Assembly: GCA_003255065.1 (NCBI GenBank) | Contig: QAOA01007551.1 | Coordinates: 1,117,715-1,181,714, forward strand | DNA from: Cercis canadensis | Taxonomy: Eukaryota; Streptophyta; Magnoliopsida; Fabales; Fabaceae | Length of the DNA stretch: 64,000 nucleotides | Reading direction: 5' to 3' | In this document: positions 24,101 through 38,700 of the stretch, piece by piece | Layout of the letters: each line of letters starts with the position of its first letter | Position numbering within the stretch: the stretch's first letter is position 1 | The notes under the pieces: model-generated | What the model saw: only the letters and a program-made list of their open reading frames with translations | Database searches by the model: none | Told to the model about the DNA's origin: nothing | Translations under genes and position numbers: made by a program

Positions 24101-26022
24101 CCACACTATGATAGAATTTTGATATGTATTTTCTGACCTATTAGGAAGTAATAAAGCAAACAGTTCCTGAAGGTCTTCAGGGAGTTGAAAGTAAAATAAG
24201 TTACAGAGAAAGGCAGCAGATGGTGAGTTCTGCGAAAATTGGAGTCAGAAATCGCCGTGGTCGTCGAATGCAGGTAAATCTTTAATTGGCTTGTGTCTTT
24301 TCTGTGGGGCTTGACATCAAAACCATCTTGTTATGGTCTCTGAAAGTACAAATTCTTGTACCCTTTCTCCCCCTTCTATAATTTGATGTGTATTAAGATC
24401 CTGCAACTGTGCCTGCTTTTAGCCTTTTACTACCTATGTAATTTGAGTTAAGAGTTTGACACACATGATAGAGACAGAAAAAGCCTTTTTCAGGGAGATA
24501 TTTCAAGTGGATGAACCTTGGGCCATACATTGGAAGTTTAATATCCAGCAGGGCCATCCACTCCTCATAGTTTCTTATCCTTTATTAAAAAAGACTATAC
24601 ATATCTTAGTTACTCATTGAACTTTGTTGATCTTAGCAATTTTATTATGATATGTAACACGATGCCAAAGTTAGAATACCTGATTGCTGGTATTTGACAA
24701 TTTGTCTAAAGAATATAAGCTGAAAGATCAGATAAGTAAGTAATGGAATGACTTTAAGACTTCTGTAAACCTGGTTCTTAAGTGAAAAAAATGTGGGAGG
24801 CAACTCCTTTTTGTTCTGTACTCTGCAACTTGGTATACTGTGTTCTCTGTCCTTTATACGGAGTTGGGGGAAGGACAGTTGGTGAGGTCTAGGAGGTTCG
24901 GGATTTTTTGAAAAATGCTAAAGATGGGATCAATGAATTATTATGTTTATTTCAACGTAGAGTTTTGCTTCTTGCAGATTTGCCAGACTCCAATCCGTCC
25001 TATAACACCCAACAATCTTCTGGATTCTATCTGCTGGTCAATCTCTGAACCAACTTCTACTGCTTTCATTTACACAGACTCTTTCAGTGTTGAAGATCAT
25101 AATGAAAACCATCCTTCAATCGTTTTTGATGCCAAGGGGGATGGCAAGGATTCAGAAACTTCATTTTCAAACTCCACTCGGCCTCTAACAGAAAGGTTGT
25201 TGACTCTCTCTCTCTGGCCAAAGTTTATCAGTTATCTTTTTGCTATTTCAGTATTTGAAGTTTGACTTACCGGACAGGACTAGCTGGTCTTTCTGGTCAA
25301 GTGGAAGCTGCCTTATATAGTCTAAAAATGTTTTGACACACCCATGTAGAGATTGTTATCTTACCTTAATCTTTTATGGCTATGGTTTTTTGCAGTGAGA
25401 AATCAGAATTGATATTTAAAAACCATTTTCTTACCATACTCTTTCCGATTGACCGATTTGCTGAGATGGGGCCTTCGTCAAGAACATTTTTCAGCCATAA
25501 TGGCTTTACATGTCTTCAGGTGTTGGATCATGTTTATGCTTTTTATCAGGTACAAGGTTTATTCTTTTGGAAATTTACATATCTTGGTTTTTATTATTGC
25601 TTCTCTTTTGGATTGACTAATCTGATTCCTTATTGGTTATGGGAGTTGGTAAAGCTTTCTTAATGGATATGGTTACATTTGTAGTTTTTCCCTGCTGTCT
25701 GCAAGTGAGACGCCTAATGGCTGTTTTAAATTTTTAATAAGTTTCCTATGGTTCAAGGTTTCCTTATTGAGACAATGGATGTGGTATTTTACTTTAAACA
25801 CAGGAACATTTGTCAGCCCAGGAAATAGAAGCTGCAATTCATACCGATTCAAGACATGCTGACCGGCTTCGATCAGTGTACTCTAGTAAGGAAACTGCAC
25901 AGCGTGGGTATGTGATCTTCAAACGGATTGATTTCTTGGGTAGTCGTACAAGTTTTGAAATGTTGAAGCGTGTAACTGGGGACAACAACTCTAATGTCTA
26001 TGAGCTATTACTCAGAGCGTAA
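21133..26022 (+). CDS. Two-BRCT-domain protein, putative DNA damage response
   Basis: Ten exons: 21133-21331, 21829-21920, 22289-22391, 23071-23330, 23534-23665, 23907-24029, 24145-24273, 24978-25195, 25396-25549, 25804-26022; 542 residues. ATG 21133 (MAGGRVEV) is the first ATG of the frame. BRCT1 is about residues 50-131, with the conserved Trp at 123 (TLGWFVDSVRK). BRCT2 is about 198-285 (LSGCSIYVDP through SNLITPLWILKTAKE). A basic stretch (VRNRRGRRMQ) and an acidic region follow, and the C-terminus ends VYELLLRA. BRCT pairs bind phosphopeptides in repair and checkpoint proteins. The layout resembles the plant BRCT protein AT4G03130; it is too short for the multi-BRCT MEI1/TopBP1. Intron 2 is of the AT-AC class. 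The partner and exact role are unknown. Confidence 0.82.
21921..22288 (+). other. U12-type AT-AC intron in the BRCT gene
   Basis: Intron 2 starts ATATCCTTTC, an exact match to the U12 AT-AC donor, and ends TTAATAC. A branch-like TCTTTAAC lies about 10 bases before the acceptor. Splicing here joins HLVVQ to SFGGRKFEHALKHG in frame and completes BRCT1. No GT-AG choice nearby keeps the domain. Confidence 0.88.
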
Positions 26023-26743
26023 GATCATCTGTTATCTTCAAGGGGAGTCACGCTGCAGAATTTGACTATAGTATCATCTCATTGAGCAGCAAGTTGCAAT
26101 GCACATTTACTGCCTTCATCTAAAATTTGATGTTTTCAGAGATTAGTGTCCATGTACAATCATCAGAGTGAGATTTGAATGAGTGTTGTTTGGTGGATAG
26201 TTCAAACCTCCTATAAAGAAGAAAAAGAAATTGAAGATAGCATGAATACAGACACCATAGCAGTGATTCAGTGAATCCAAGTTAAAACTAAAATATAATT
26301 CTTGCATGCAGGCGTGGAAGTATACCATAGATGCACCTCACATCAATTACAATTTTTTCTTGCAATATTATTACATACAAGATGATGCTATCTGTCTACA
26401 GAGAGGGGGGTAGGGTGGACGATGAAGTTATTAGCTCTTTTTCTTTTTTTTTTCAAGTAAGAACCTCAATCCCCTGACTTTCCTCTCCCTTATTTTTCTT
26501 GGCATCCAAATAAGGAAAAGCAAAGTCATCTTTAGAGTGTACTTGGCATGAGCGAAAATAAGAGGAATTAAAAATGACAACTTATTTAGACACAATGCAT
26601 GTCTAGATACATCAATCATTTTCGTTCCTTCTATTTGCAGTCATACCAAACCCACTCATTCCCTTCCTTTTCTTTTCCTTACCTTTTCTTATTTAGTCTA
26701 AAAGGACAGATAAATGGGATGGTGATTTCAAAACATAGAAAAA
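26023..26743. other. Convergent 3' region between the BRCT gene and DCL3
   Basis: The two genes end tail to tail with 721 bp between their stop codons. The stretch should contain both 3'UTRs and polyadenylation signals. I see no further gene or repeat in it. Confidence 0.55.
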
Positions 26744-29700
26744 TTAGGAATCAGCAATGTTGAGTTTTCCCAGTTGTTGTAGCTCATAAAACAATGCAAC
26801 TGCAGCTGAGTCATTTGCGCTCTTCTTATCAGCTCTAGCATCTCCTTTGCAATCGATAGAACCATCATTGGGTATGCACAAAGTTACTTTTGACACAAAG
26901 CAGTTAAATCCTTTTCTTGTTTCCGAGCCTTGGCCAAATTCAAATGGAGTTCTGTTATAATAGACAATGGTCAGAATATTTTATTCAATATTATGAAGGA
27001 TGGAAACAAGTACAAATTGATTGGTTGACTCACTTCTGTCTAAATTCTGTTGCGTCATATTTTGGCGTTGGCCACTGCAGCCTCTTACATAGTTCATGTA
27101 GAGTGGCCCGAGGTCCTCCCTTCTTCATATCGATTGATATAGTTACTGTAAAATGGATCCACAAAGAAGTCAATGTAGGTGAATACAAATGGCAAGGAAT
27201 CAACCAACTCTACTCTCACGGGTTTAAAATAAAGTCAACCTTGAAAACAACAAGGTGATTTCAGAATTTTGCCTACTTAATTGAGTCTAAAATATCCAAC
27301 TATGAAGTTACATCAGACTAGGCTCTAAATACCTGAGATCTTTGTGGAAGGATTTAATATTGTTTTTAAAAACTACAGCAGAACACAGTAATAAATGGTT
27401 CAAATTTCTCACACCACGGAATTTCGTTCTTCATGGAAAATTAAAATCTGTCAGAAAGTACATGTTTTCCTAGAACAGGGTACGATTAGAACACAACATG
27501 TAGGGGACAAAAATAAACAAAGCACTTCAATATGCAATCATATGAGAAAGTTGAGCGTGGTTTGGCTGGCAAAGGAGAAGAGGAGGAGAAAGACAGAGAG
27601 AATCCTCCTTGTTCAGTAAAATGGCAGGACAAAATTGGAGTTGGAGTCAATTAAAAATGTGCACAGTTGAAAAAAAAAGACCAAAGAGAAAGAGAGAGAT
27701 TGAAAACCCGGGAAGAGGGGGGGTTGATCCAAGAATTAAAAGAAGAGGAGGAAGTTTTCCTAAAGGTGCGTTTAGTATGATTAAGGGGGTAAAATTTAAT
27801 GGAGTAACATTTAAAGAGGTTAATGAGGGTGTAAACATTAATCTACTCACATAGAGGGTAATGGTTACTCCATTAAAAGATTACTCCTTCTTCATTTGTG
27901 CAACCAAACATACATAAAGACAATAAAATTTACTCCCAATGTTACACCTTTTACCTCCTCTTCCAAACATACCCTAGAGGTCAACAAATTATATCACAAA
28001 AAATGATGGTGCAAACCTGGGGCGACAACACTGGGATCACAAACTTCCATTGAAGTGTCCTTGGGAGACAAAAAATCATTAGATGCAGTTGTAGACAAGT
28101 TGGTTTCATCCACTTCGGGCCTTTTATGTATTATTGGCTCTGAGGAATGTCTATCAGGTAGACCAGGGCACATACTATTATCCATGTCTAGAGAAGACGA
28201 ACCACGAATATGATCAGGATTATCTCTTCTTTTCTTGGAAATTCCTCTCCTCTGTAACATTACAAGTATAAAAGTATAAGATGAATAGTACATAATCAAC
28301 TCAGCAAATAAATTGACACTACTATAGACAGCATAGGCATACCACTACAACTGTAACAAAAATAAAGTAATCAACTCAACGAATACATTTCTATATAAAA
28401 AATAAAAGCACCCCTCCAAGATATTCTTTTTCATTCGGATAGCAGCACTGATGATGAGGTGCAGTAAATTATCTATGTGAACATGGCTTTGTGATGGTTC
28501 ATTTCTGTTTAGTGATATAAAAGTTAATGTAAGCAATCCACTTTTACGATTTTTTTCTTTCTTTCTAAAAATAATTCCTAGTAAATTGTTATGTAGCATA
28601 GAGTTCTATTCTGTGGTTTTTTTCTCCACGACACTTAAGTATGTCATGCCCAATTCGAAAAGATGCTTTACTTCCTGAAAGAAACCAGACTATTAAAAGT
28701 TTAGCAGTTTGGAGAGGAGAAACTAGACACTGGCCAGAGAGAAAGGTACTTGAGAAATGGAAAATTTGTTTCCTGGACCATCTAGATATATTAAGTATTA
28801 TGAATTTTTGGATTCTCCATTTTTTATAATCAGATTCAATATTTCTGTAGTTTGTTTAAATATTTACTTAGTAATATTATTTTGTCTCCAGATTTTATCG
28901 CCGAAAAACCTATCACATATTTTATGACAACAACACTTCTGTCTATTACTTTTCTTAGAAACATCTCTAAGCTTCTTACTTATTGCAAAGACGTTGGATC
29001 AATAAATTTCTAAATATAACTTTGAATTGGTTCCAGGACTGGAAAGATAAGTGTGGCATAAGAGCAGTAACATTGTCTGAAAATGAAATCTTCAATGATA
29101 TATGATAACCTGTGCAGAAAAAGCATAAATCAAGATGTAACATAGCTTTTAGAATATTAAGAGAAAAGGGAAAAGAAAATTTAAGCAGGCATTAAAGAAA
29201 ACATCAAACCTCAAGTTCCTTTAACAAATGGAAAGCAGCTTCTCCTTTTGCCATTTTTTTATTTGGACCCTGTCCCTCTCGAACCAACAGGTCATCTTGC
29301 AGCTGTAAACTAATCACAGCATGCACCATCAGTCCCTTCTTGGTACAATTTTCTTTTGCAAAATACCCGTGAAAGTCACATAACTCATACAGTTCACGAA
29401 GTGGAGGCAGTTGAAGATTATCAGGAGTAACAATGGGAGATAACAGAGGTTTAAATATCCTCCACACTTCTTCAAGATTGAGCTTGGTATCAATTAGTAC
29501 AGCCCCTGCAGTACTTTCCACCAGATCTCCAAGTGCCTGTTTCAGAAACAGAAAATACAAAAAACAAAGATTATATATAACAAGAATGATAGTGACCCAA
29601 ACAAACAAAAAAATATCCAAATAAGAAGAGAAGGGGAGGTCTTAGTACCTAGATATTGAAAAAGAATTAACCACCCGAATTAAAGAAATCACAATGACCA

Positions 29701-32700
29701 TCGTAAGAACTAACCTTGGGACCTTTAATGCCTGGGAGTGATCTGGGGGTGGTGGTCGATTCAGAAATGACCTTAACATATTCTGTTATTTGGCTTAGTA
29801 AAAGTCCAGAGCTATGCAAAAGATGCTGTTGAAGGTTTCGCCTAACTGCAACTTGAGCGAAATTTTCATTATTGACAGAAGCAGAGCGCAAGTCAGTCAA
29901 CTCTCCTGGATCAATATCTGTGTAGCTCTCATAAAGATGCCATGTGATAAGCAGGTCCAATACTGAGTCTCCAAGAAATTCAAGCCTCTGTTAAAAATCC
30001 AACAAGTTACATGAATATCATAGGGAACTTTCACATATTTCATATTCAATATGTCACTTATTGAGTTCACTTGTGAGTAAAATTGATATAACCTATGAAA
30101 AGCTCCGATATATTATAATCTGAAGAGATGATTGCTTTATAAACTCAAATCAAAGAAAAAATTGAAACAAAAAAAATGAACAATAAAATTCAAAATCTTC
30201 ATAGTTCATAGGACTTCCATAGTTACCTCATAGCAGTAGCCAACCCCAAGTTCTTGTTCAGAGAAATGTGTCATCGCCTCCTGTAAGAGTCCCTTGACCG
30301 AAAATTCATACCCTATTTTTTCTTCAAGGCTTGCAATCTCATTTCCTTTTGGTACATAGGTGCGGAGAGATGCAGCAGTAATTGCTTTATTAACCAAGGA
30401 TTGTTCAAGTTCAGCATCAATTTGGAACCACTTCATCACATGAAGTGAAGCAACCAGTCCACCACCAACATAGTATGCACCTATCAGAGCTTCAACACAA
30501 TCAGCGATAGTCTTTGAACATATCCACCGGTGACCCCTGTCACAGACCTTCCCAATTACAACAGATGAATCTTCAGTTTGGAACTTTACATCTAAAGGCA
30601 CTTCTGGGGTTTCCACCCCACATTTACAAGGAACAGTGTGTATACAACACTGTCCCGGAGCAACCCAACGACGTGGCTCAAATGCAGACTCACGGATATA
30701 TCCCTGTCAGATAGGAATGCCAAAATAATCTGGTCATGGCTCAATCCAGTGCTTGTACACTTATAAACCGCCATAAGCTAAGTTATAGTCTTATTGAAGT
30801 AATAAAGGATGGATTTGCAAAGAAAGTGGTCCAAACATTCAAAGAGTTTTCTCAAATTTAGACATGTTTGAAATATGTAAAATGATCAATTTTCCTAAGA
30901 ACTGAATTCAAATAAAAATGCTTTCTGTTATTGATACATCAACAATAATATAAAGACAATACATTTGAATCATAGGTCAAAGCACACTTAAGGAAAAAAA
31001 AATTATTATTGACAAATTTAATATAAATCATGGTCAAAGAATCAATCCTTGACACCCTCCATTCTCATGATTAAATTTTAGCACAGGATAGTGGTGCCCT
31101 ATGATTTGTGCCCACTTCAACGTCAAGACCAAGGAGGCCTCTCGTGAGAAGGTGCATTAGAGAGAGAAATTATTCCTAGGCCTTTTAGGTGAACTGGTTC
31201 TTTAATTGTAGCCAAATGAAAATCAACAATAACAATTATAGTTAAGATTACCTGTAATGCGCGATTTGTGCCCAATTGATGTAAGGTTGAATTACAAACA
31301 GCCCGTGAGCGTCTGGCAGTTAGTTGCCCTTCATGTTTATCTGGATTTTTAAGAAAGAGGCAACAACTCACAGCATACTTCAGGACAGAATCTCCAAGCA
31401 ACTCAAGACGTTCCAATGAAAAGTTTTCAGAACATCTTACAGTTGTGAGTGCTTCTAGAATCTAATATTGATATAAGAAAATATGTATCATATAATCATA
31501 ATGCAAATAAGATATCAAAAAAAGAACATAATCCGAGCATCTAGGACAAACCAAAGAACTAGGTATGCTTAAGTTGCTAGTTTGACCATCTATCTCTGCT
31601 CTAAGCTGGCAGGCTAACATAAGAGATTCAAGCCGGTGCATCAGCGAAGGTAGTAAATAAAGTGACTTCAACACATCTCTTTGAACATCAAGCATGTATA
31701 GAAGCTCAGGTGGAACGTGAACATGTGCTTGTGCTTTTTGAATTGCTGGTTGCAATGCCTTGTTATGACCATCTGCTCAAGTAAAAAAAAAAATATTAGA
31801 AGCAAATTCCTAAGATTGTGTGCTTGCATTGCCAACAGATTTATCAAACTAAAATCTAATGTCACCTTGCAGTGCCCATGCTGTTTTAATTTGGGGATCT
31901 AAAAATTCTAATTATCTTCATTTATCTGGAGCATCTAGTCGCTGCTCCAGCATCTATTATGGCATATAGACAAATATTACTAAACGTTTGACCCCAAAGA
32001 CTTGGAGTTATAAGTTCAAACTGTTTCATTAAAATACTCGGAATAGAGCAGAGTATTAAGTTTTTTTATGGAAAATATTAGTAGTCCCAACATTTTCATT
32101 ATTATTATAAAAAAGTTCTGAAAAACATAATATAGAATGTCAATTGGAGTTAAATGCCATAAAATAGAAAGTTCAACTAGCACTAACTAACCTTCCTCAC
32201 TGAAGTTCACGAGAAGGTTGTGTGGATTATGACTTTGCTTCAATCGCAGCAAAGGCTGTCCTGGATATCTCAGTACAATCCCATACCTGATCAGCTTTAA
32301 GCCATTTAGTCAACTACATTATTAATACAGGATGGGCATAGCACCGATAGCAGTAAAAGGGACAAACAATAAAATGGGGGCTAAAGCATTAGCAAACATG
32401 CACCTTTTGCCATAATATTCAGAGAAGGTCGTATGTTCTGTTGTGGCCAACTTCTCGTTGATTCCATCAAAAGGACTTCCAGGAAATAAATTATTAGCAA
32501 CATCAAGAATACAATATATTCTTCCAGTATGTATAGCCAAAACCGCCATATCTTTGAGATTGTTAACATCAACAACACAGTTAGCAAAGCAAATCATATT
32601 TGTGGCTTCGCATTTTGTCTCTGATGAACTGTTATTACAAGGTAATGAGTTATTTCTGTCACCAGCACAATGTCCAGCGCCCAACAAAGACCTCTTCCTT

Positions 32701-35700
32701 ACAAATTCAACAGCAGAAGTGCAAGAATTTATTCCTGTCCAATTTATTTTCCAAGATCCTTCACAAATATTATTCAACTTCTCAAGTGGTAGAAGAAAAT
32801 ACAAGTTTGACAGGTTCCACAATGATTTTGTGTCTTTCTGAAGTAAAAACTCCCGTTTTCCTTCTGCTGCTTTGGACCAAACAAATAACTTCCCAAACAA
32901 ACCATTGAAAAACAGTTCATGGAAACACTTTGCTTTCATCATCTGATTGAGAATACACAACAAAGCAGTAAGTTAACTTTCAAAAGAAACAATCTATTTA
33001 CACTATCTAAGGCTCTATGTCATAATTCCTACATCTGACCAAGCTTGGTTTATACCTGATCAGCATCCAAATGCAGCTGCCCACTTGAAGAGACAGAAGC
33101 CTTCACAATCTTTGACCTTGAGTACAGTTCTAATTCAATATTGCCCACATCATCATCAAGCTTTGACTCAATCAGAAGAACAAACCCAGAGTAAATTTCA
33201 CTAACAATATTACTGGTGAAATCAAATTTATAGGCATGAAACATGGTCCCATCGGGTTTATCTCCCCAAGTCCCACATAAAGCGCGAATGCTGGCTGTGC
33301 CATGTAACTCCTTCCTTTTTGTGGTTCCTTCAAATGCCAAAAGGAGAGCAAAAGCAAAATGCATCAGCACATATAACTGGATAATTTGGAAGATGCAGCA
33401 ACAATATGTAGATGGATAATTCTATTTTAATACATATGTATGCAAGAGTGGACCCAACAACTAAAATATCAGTAAAGGCCCAATGTTAGAGTTATTAATT
33501 ATATCATCTGTTCTTCAGAAATAAACAAAAACATGTCATGCAACATGCTGCCACCATCTGTTCTTGTGTGGATGTGCATACAGGGGTACATGGGATCTAC
33601 AGTTCTACCAGGAATAAATTTTGCCAAGGATATTTGCATTATGTTCCAAGGTTGTTTAGAAAGTGCAAGACTTGAGATATATAGTATGTTATCTTGAACA
33701 TAATTTGCCACAATGTAATTGCAAAATTTAAATTGAACAGAATATTTCAGTGCACTTTACAACTAAAAAACATATTAATCAGTAAAAGATGTATATCTGC
33801 ACCTGAACTTGATTGTTTTTTCTTCAAAATATGATTATTTTCTGAAGGCCCTTCAAGGAATGGGAGAAGATGATCATTTAAAGCGCCCATTTGATGCAGC
33901 TTCTTACAAGCTTCTAAACATACAAGCTGCTTTGCCAAATGGTTATTTCTGCTCAAGGGACCTACTATTGTTTGGAAAGCCGCATTAGGAGGTAATGTTA
34001 GTTTACACTTGCGAAACCCTCCGCTAGGCAAAAACTCAAAAATTGGCTTTGCATTGTACCTGAATGATATATAATATAATTAAAATTGCATCCCAAACAA
34101 ATTGTTTGAAAACATCATGCTTCAGGAAGTAAAAAAGAAACATAGATTTAGATTATGTAACACATTAATAAACAAGAATGATAGGAAATATTCTTACTTA
34201 TCTCTACGGATCTTGTCACAATATTGATATATAAGAGTAATGCTAGAATCTGAAGTGACTGATGCTCCAGTAGAATCCACAGAGTATGTATTTGCTTTGT
34301 CTACCGTACACGCCCTTAAAATAGAAGCATCAGGGTCTCTGCTAATAGCTGCTTCAGTCATGGAATGCTTACTCCTGATAATGTCAAACAGTTGATTTCT
34401 TTGCTTCAAGTTTCCCCTGTAGATAAAAGTGTTACTAAAATAAAACAATATTCCTGAGAATATAAGAAGATTGTTCAAAACAAAGAAGTCTTCCAACATC
34501 CTACAGATTCTGAATTGACGTCAAGAGTGACAAAACCCTGAGTCAAGATGAATGTCTCACCTCTCCAACATCAAAATAAATTGGGAGTCATCTTGCCTAG
34601 CTCGCCCCCGAGATTGGACATAACTACGAACGGTCTTGGGTAGGTCAAATCGTATGACACAAGAGCAGTTTGGCACATGAATACCCTCCTCAACGACATC
34701 GGTAGTAAATAACAAATTGACCTAAATAAAAAGGTTTACTAATTTATTATGCAGACTTTCAAATACCAACATTTCTCAAATTTGAATCATATGATGCAGT
34801 GATGAAATACCTGTCCAGAGCGGAATGAATCCAACGTCTCTTTCTGCCTCTTTGGGGCAAGTGCGTCAACTGATGTATTGCTTCCAGTTAAATATGAAAC
34901 TGTGAAATGAGAAAGGCAGGAAACTTTCTTCACAAATCTTTCAACCACCCTAGCTGTAATTATTCTTTCAACAAAGATAAGGCAAAACACTTGGCTAGAT
35001 TCTCTGCAAATATAAAATATGATTATAGATCAGTTTGTTATGATTTGAAATGCAACTTCATTGCACATGAAAAACCATTTATTTCACTAGTACAACAGAT
35101 CCATAGTTTCATACCTAAATGATTGGAAGATTTTAATAAGTTCAAGCAACTTTGGAGATATGTATCCCAAATCTGCTGCATCTAAAAAATCAAATTCAAG
35201 CTCCAAAAGACTTCTATCAGCTGCAGAGATATCATGAAAAAATGACAGTAGTAAGTGACATATTCTGTTAAAAGTGCGTCATATCAAATTATTGGCATCG
35301 TAAAGGCAACACAACTATTAAAAATTCACTGGAGTACTGGACAAACAAATCCATTATAGGCATGTTGCACGGTTTCTTTGCCCTAAAAGTTGTCTGGAAA
35401 ATTACGATACCCTGATTAATTATGATCTGAATAAAGATATAAGACAAACAACCAATAAACTATAAAAAGGAAGATATACTTCTCAATAATGTTTTGGCTT
35501 TTCATTAAATTTCTTTTAATGCCAAAGCAGAGAAGAGAGTGGACAGATAAAAAATGTATAAAAGGCTGCCCATACAAATTTATCCTTCAATAAAAAGTGG
35601 GGTGCGGGAGTGGGAAGGTGCAAGTATTGCTTCATAACAGGAGAGGGAGAGCAGTTCAAAGCCTTAAATTGACAGCATGCTGCAAAACTCATCTCTAGGT

Positions 35701-38700
35701 CACATAAGGAATCAAATGCCTGCATCAATTGATAATTGTCATAGATAATACTTTATACAACAATAGAGAAACTGGACAAATTTTCAAAAATCAATAATGA
35801 TGGTCTTCCCAGATTTCTCAACAAGAAAACCAACCATAATTGATATAAAATCTTGCTAAATAACAAAACATCAAGAACTTGCAGCAAATAGAGTTAATTA
35901 GAATTTCTTGACTGATACTAGTAGTTTGCCCTGTATCATACTTACAATCACAATTATGCAGAGATTCAAAGAGCACATATGGGCAAAACAAATCAAAAGC
36001 ATACCAAAAGGGAGACGTTCTCCAATTATTTGCAACACTTTCTCAAGGAATAATTTATACTCCAAAGAAATTTTTCTGTAAACTCCACATTCTTCTTCAA
36101 TGTTATGGAAATTCTCAAGACAGATTTTAACAGCCTGCAAAAACATTGACAGTTTATTAGATATATATGAAACAAAAGGAAAAAACCAGAATGAAATAAA
36201 TATGGAGTCTAAATAATGTCCACATGTAAATATGCAAGATTTACAACAGATAATCAGTGATCAAACTGAAAATCAAAAGTTATACTCTTATAGATGCTTT
36301 AAATTTTGCACAAGAATGGAAAAANACTTCAACACATCTCTTTGAACATCAAGCATGTATAGAAGCTCAGGTGGAACGTGAACATGTGCTTGTGCTTTTT
36401 GAATTGCTGGTTGCAATGCCTTGTTACGACCATCTGCTCAAGTAAAAAAAAAAATATTAGAAGCAAATTCCTAAGATTGTGTGCTTACATTGCCAACAGA
36501 TTTATCAAACTAAAATCTAATGTCACCTTGCAGTGCCCATGCTGTTTTAATTTGGGGATCTAAAAATTCTAATTATCTTCATTTATCTGGAGCATCTAGT
36601 CGCTGCTCCAGCATCTATTATGGCATATAGACAAATATTACTAAACGTTTGACCCCAAAGACTTGGAGTTATAAGTTCAAACTGTTTCATTAAAGTACTC
36701 GGAATAGAGCAGAGTATTAAGCTTTTTTATGGAAAATATTAATAGTCCCAACATTTTCATTATTATTATAAAAAAGTTCTGAAAAACATAATATAGAATG
36801 TCAATTGGAGTTAAATGCCATAAAATAGAAAGTTCAACTAGCACTAACTAACCTTCCTCACTGAAGTTCACGAGAAGGTTGTGTGGATTATGACTTTGCT
36901 TCAATCGCAGCAAAGGCTGTCCTGGATATCTCAGTACAATCCCATACCTGATCAGCTTTAAGCCATTTAGTCAACTACATTATTAATACAGGATGGGCAT
37001 AGCACCGATAGCAGTAAAAGGGACAAACAATAAAATGGGGGCTAAAGCATTAGCAAACATGCACCTTTTGCCATAATATTCAGAGAAGGTCGTATGTTCT
37101 GTTGTGGCCAACTTCTCGTTGATTCCATCAAAAGGACTTCCAGGAAATAAATTATTAGCAACATCAAGAATACAATATATTCTTCCAGTATGTATAGCCA
37201 AAACCGCCATATCTTTGAGATTGTTAACATCAACAACACAGTTAGCAAAGCAAATCATATTTGTGGCTTCGCATTTTGTCTCTGATGAACTGTTATTACA
37301 AGGTAATGAGTTATTTCTGTCACCAGCACAATGTCCACCGCCCAACAAAGACCTCTTCCTTACAAATTCAACAGCAGAAGCGCAAGAATTTATTCCTGTC
37401 CAATTTATTTTCCAAGATCCTTCACAAATATTATTCAACTTCTCAAGTGGTAGAAGAAAATACAAGTTTGACAGGTTCCACAATGATTTTGTGTCTTTCT
37501 GAAGTAAAAACTCCCGTTTTCCTTCTGCTGCTTTGGACCAAACAAATAACTTCCCAAACAAACCATTGAAAAACAGTTCATGGAAACACTTTGCTTTCAT
37601 CATCTGATTGAGAATACACAACAAAGCAGTAAGTTAACTTTCAAAAGAAACAATCTATTTACACTATCTAAGGCTCTATGTCATAATTCCTACATCTGAC
37701 CAAGCTTGGTTTATACCTGATCAGCATCCAAATGCAGCTGCCCACTTGAAGAGACAGAAGCCTTCACAATCTTTGACCTTGAGTACAGTTCTAATTCAAT
37801 ATTGCCCACATCATCATCAAGCTTTGACTCAATCAGAAGAACAAACCCAGAGTAAATTTCACTAACAATATTACTGGTGAAATCAAATTTATAGGCATGA
37901 AACATGGTCCCATCGGGTTTATCTCCCCAAGTCCCACATAAAGCGCGAATGCTGGCTGTGCCATGTAACTCCTTCCTTTTTGTGGTTCCTTCAAATGCCA
38001 AAAGGAGAGCAAAAGCAAAATGCATCAGCACATATAACTGGATAATTTGGAAGATGCAGCAACAATATGTAGATGGATAATTCTATTTTAATACATATGT
38101 ATGCAAGAGTGGACCCAACAACTAAAATATCAGTAAAGGCCCAATGTTAGAGTTATTAATTATACCATCTGTTCTTCAGAAATAAACAAAAACATGTCAT
38201 GCAACATGCTGCCACCATCTGTTCTTGTGTGGATGTGCATACAGGGGTACATGGGATCTATAGTTCTACCAGGAATAAATTTTGCCAAGGATATTTGCAT
38301 TATGTTCCAAGGTTGTTTAGAAAGTGCAAGACTTGAGATATATAGTATGTTATCTTGAACATAATTTGCCACAATGTAATTGCAAAATTTAAATTGAACA
38401 GAATATTTCAGTGCACTTTACAACTAAAAAACATATTAATCAGTAAAAGATGTATATCTGCACCTGAACTTGATTGTTTTTTCTTCAAAATATGATTATT
38501 TTCTGAAGGCTCTTCAAGGAATGGGAGAAGATGATCATTTAAAGCGCCCATTTGATGCAGCTTCTTACAAGCTTCTAAACATACAAGCTGCTTTGCCAAA
38601 TGGTTATTTCTGCTCAAGGGACCTACTATTGTTTGGAAAGCCGCATTAGGAGGTAATGTTAGTTTACACTTGCGAAACCCTCCGCTAGGCAAAAACTCAA

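Noticed and set aside
35516-35728. Open frame in DCL3 intron 9 (also at 40177-40389)
   Set aside because: It does not match DCL3 at this point, and exons 9 and 10 join in phase without it.
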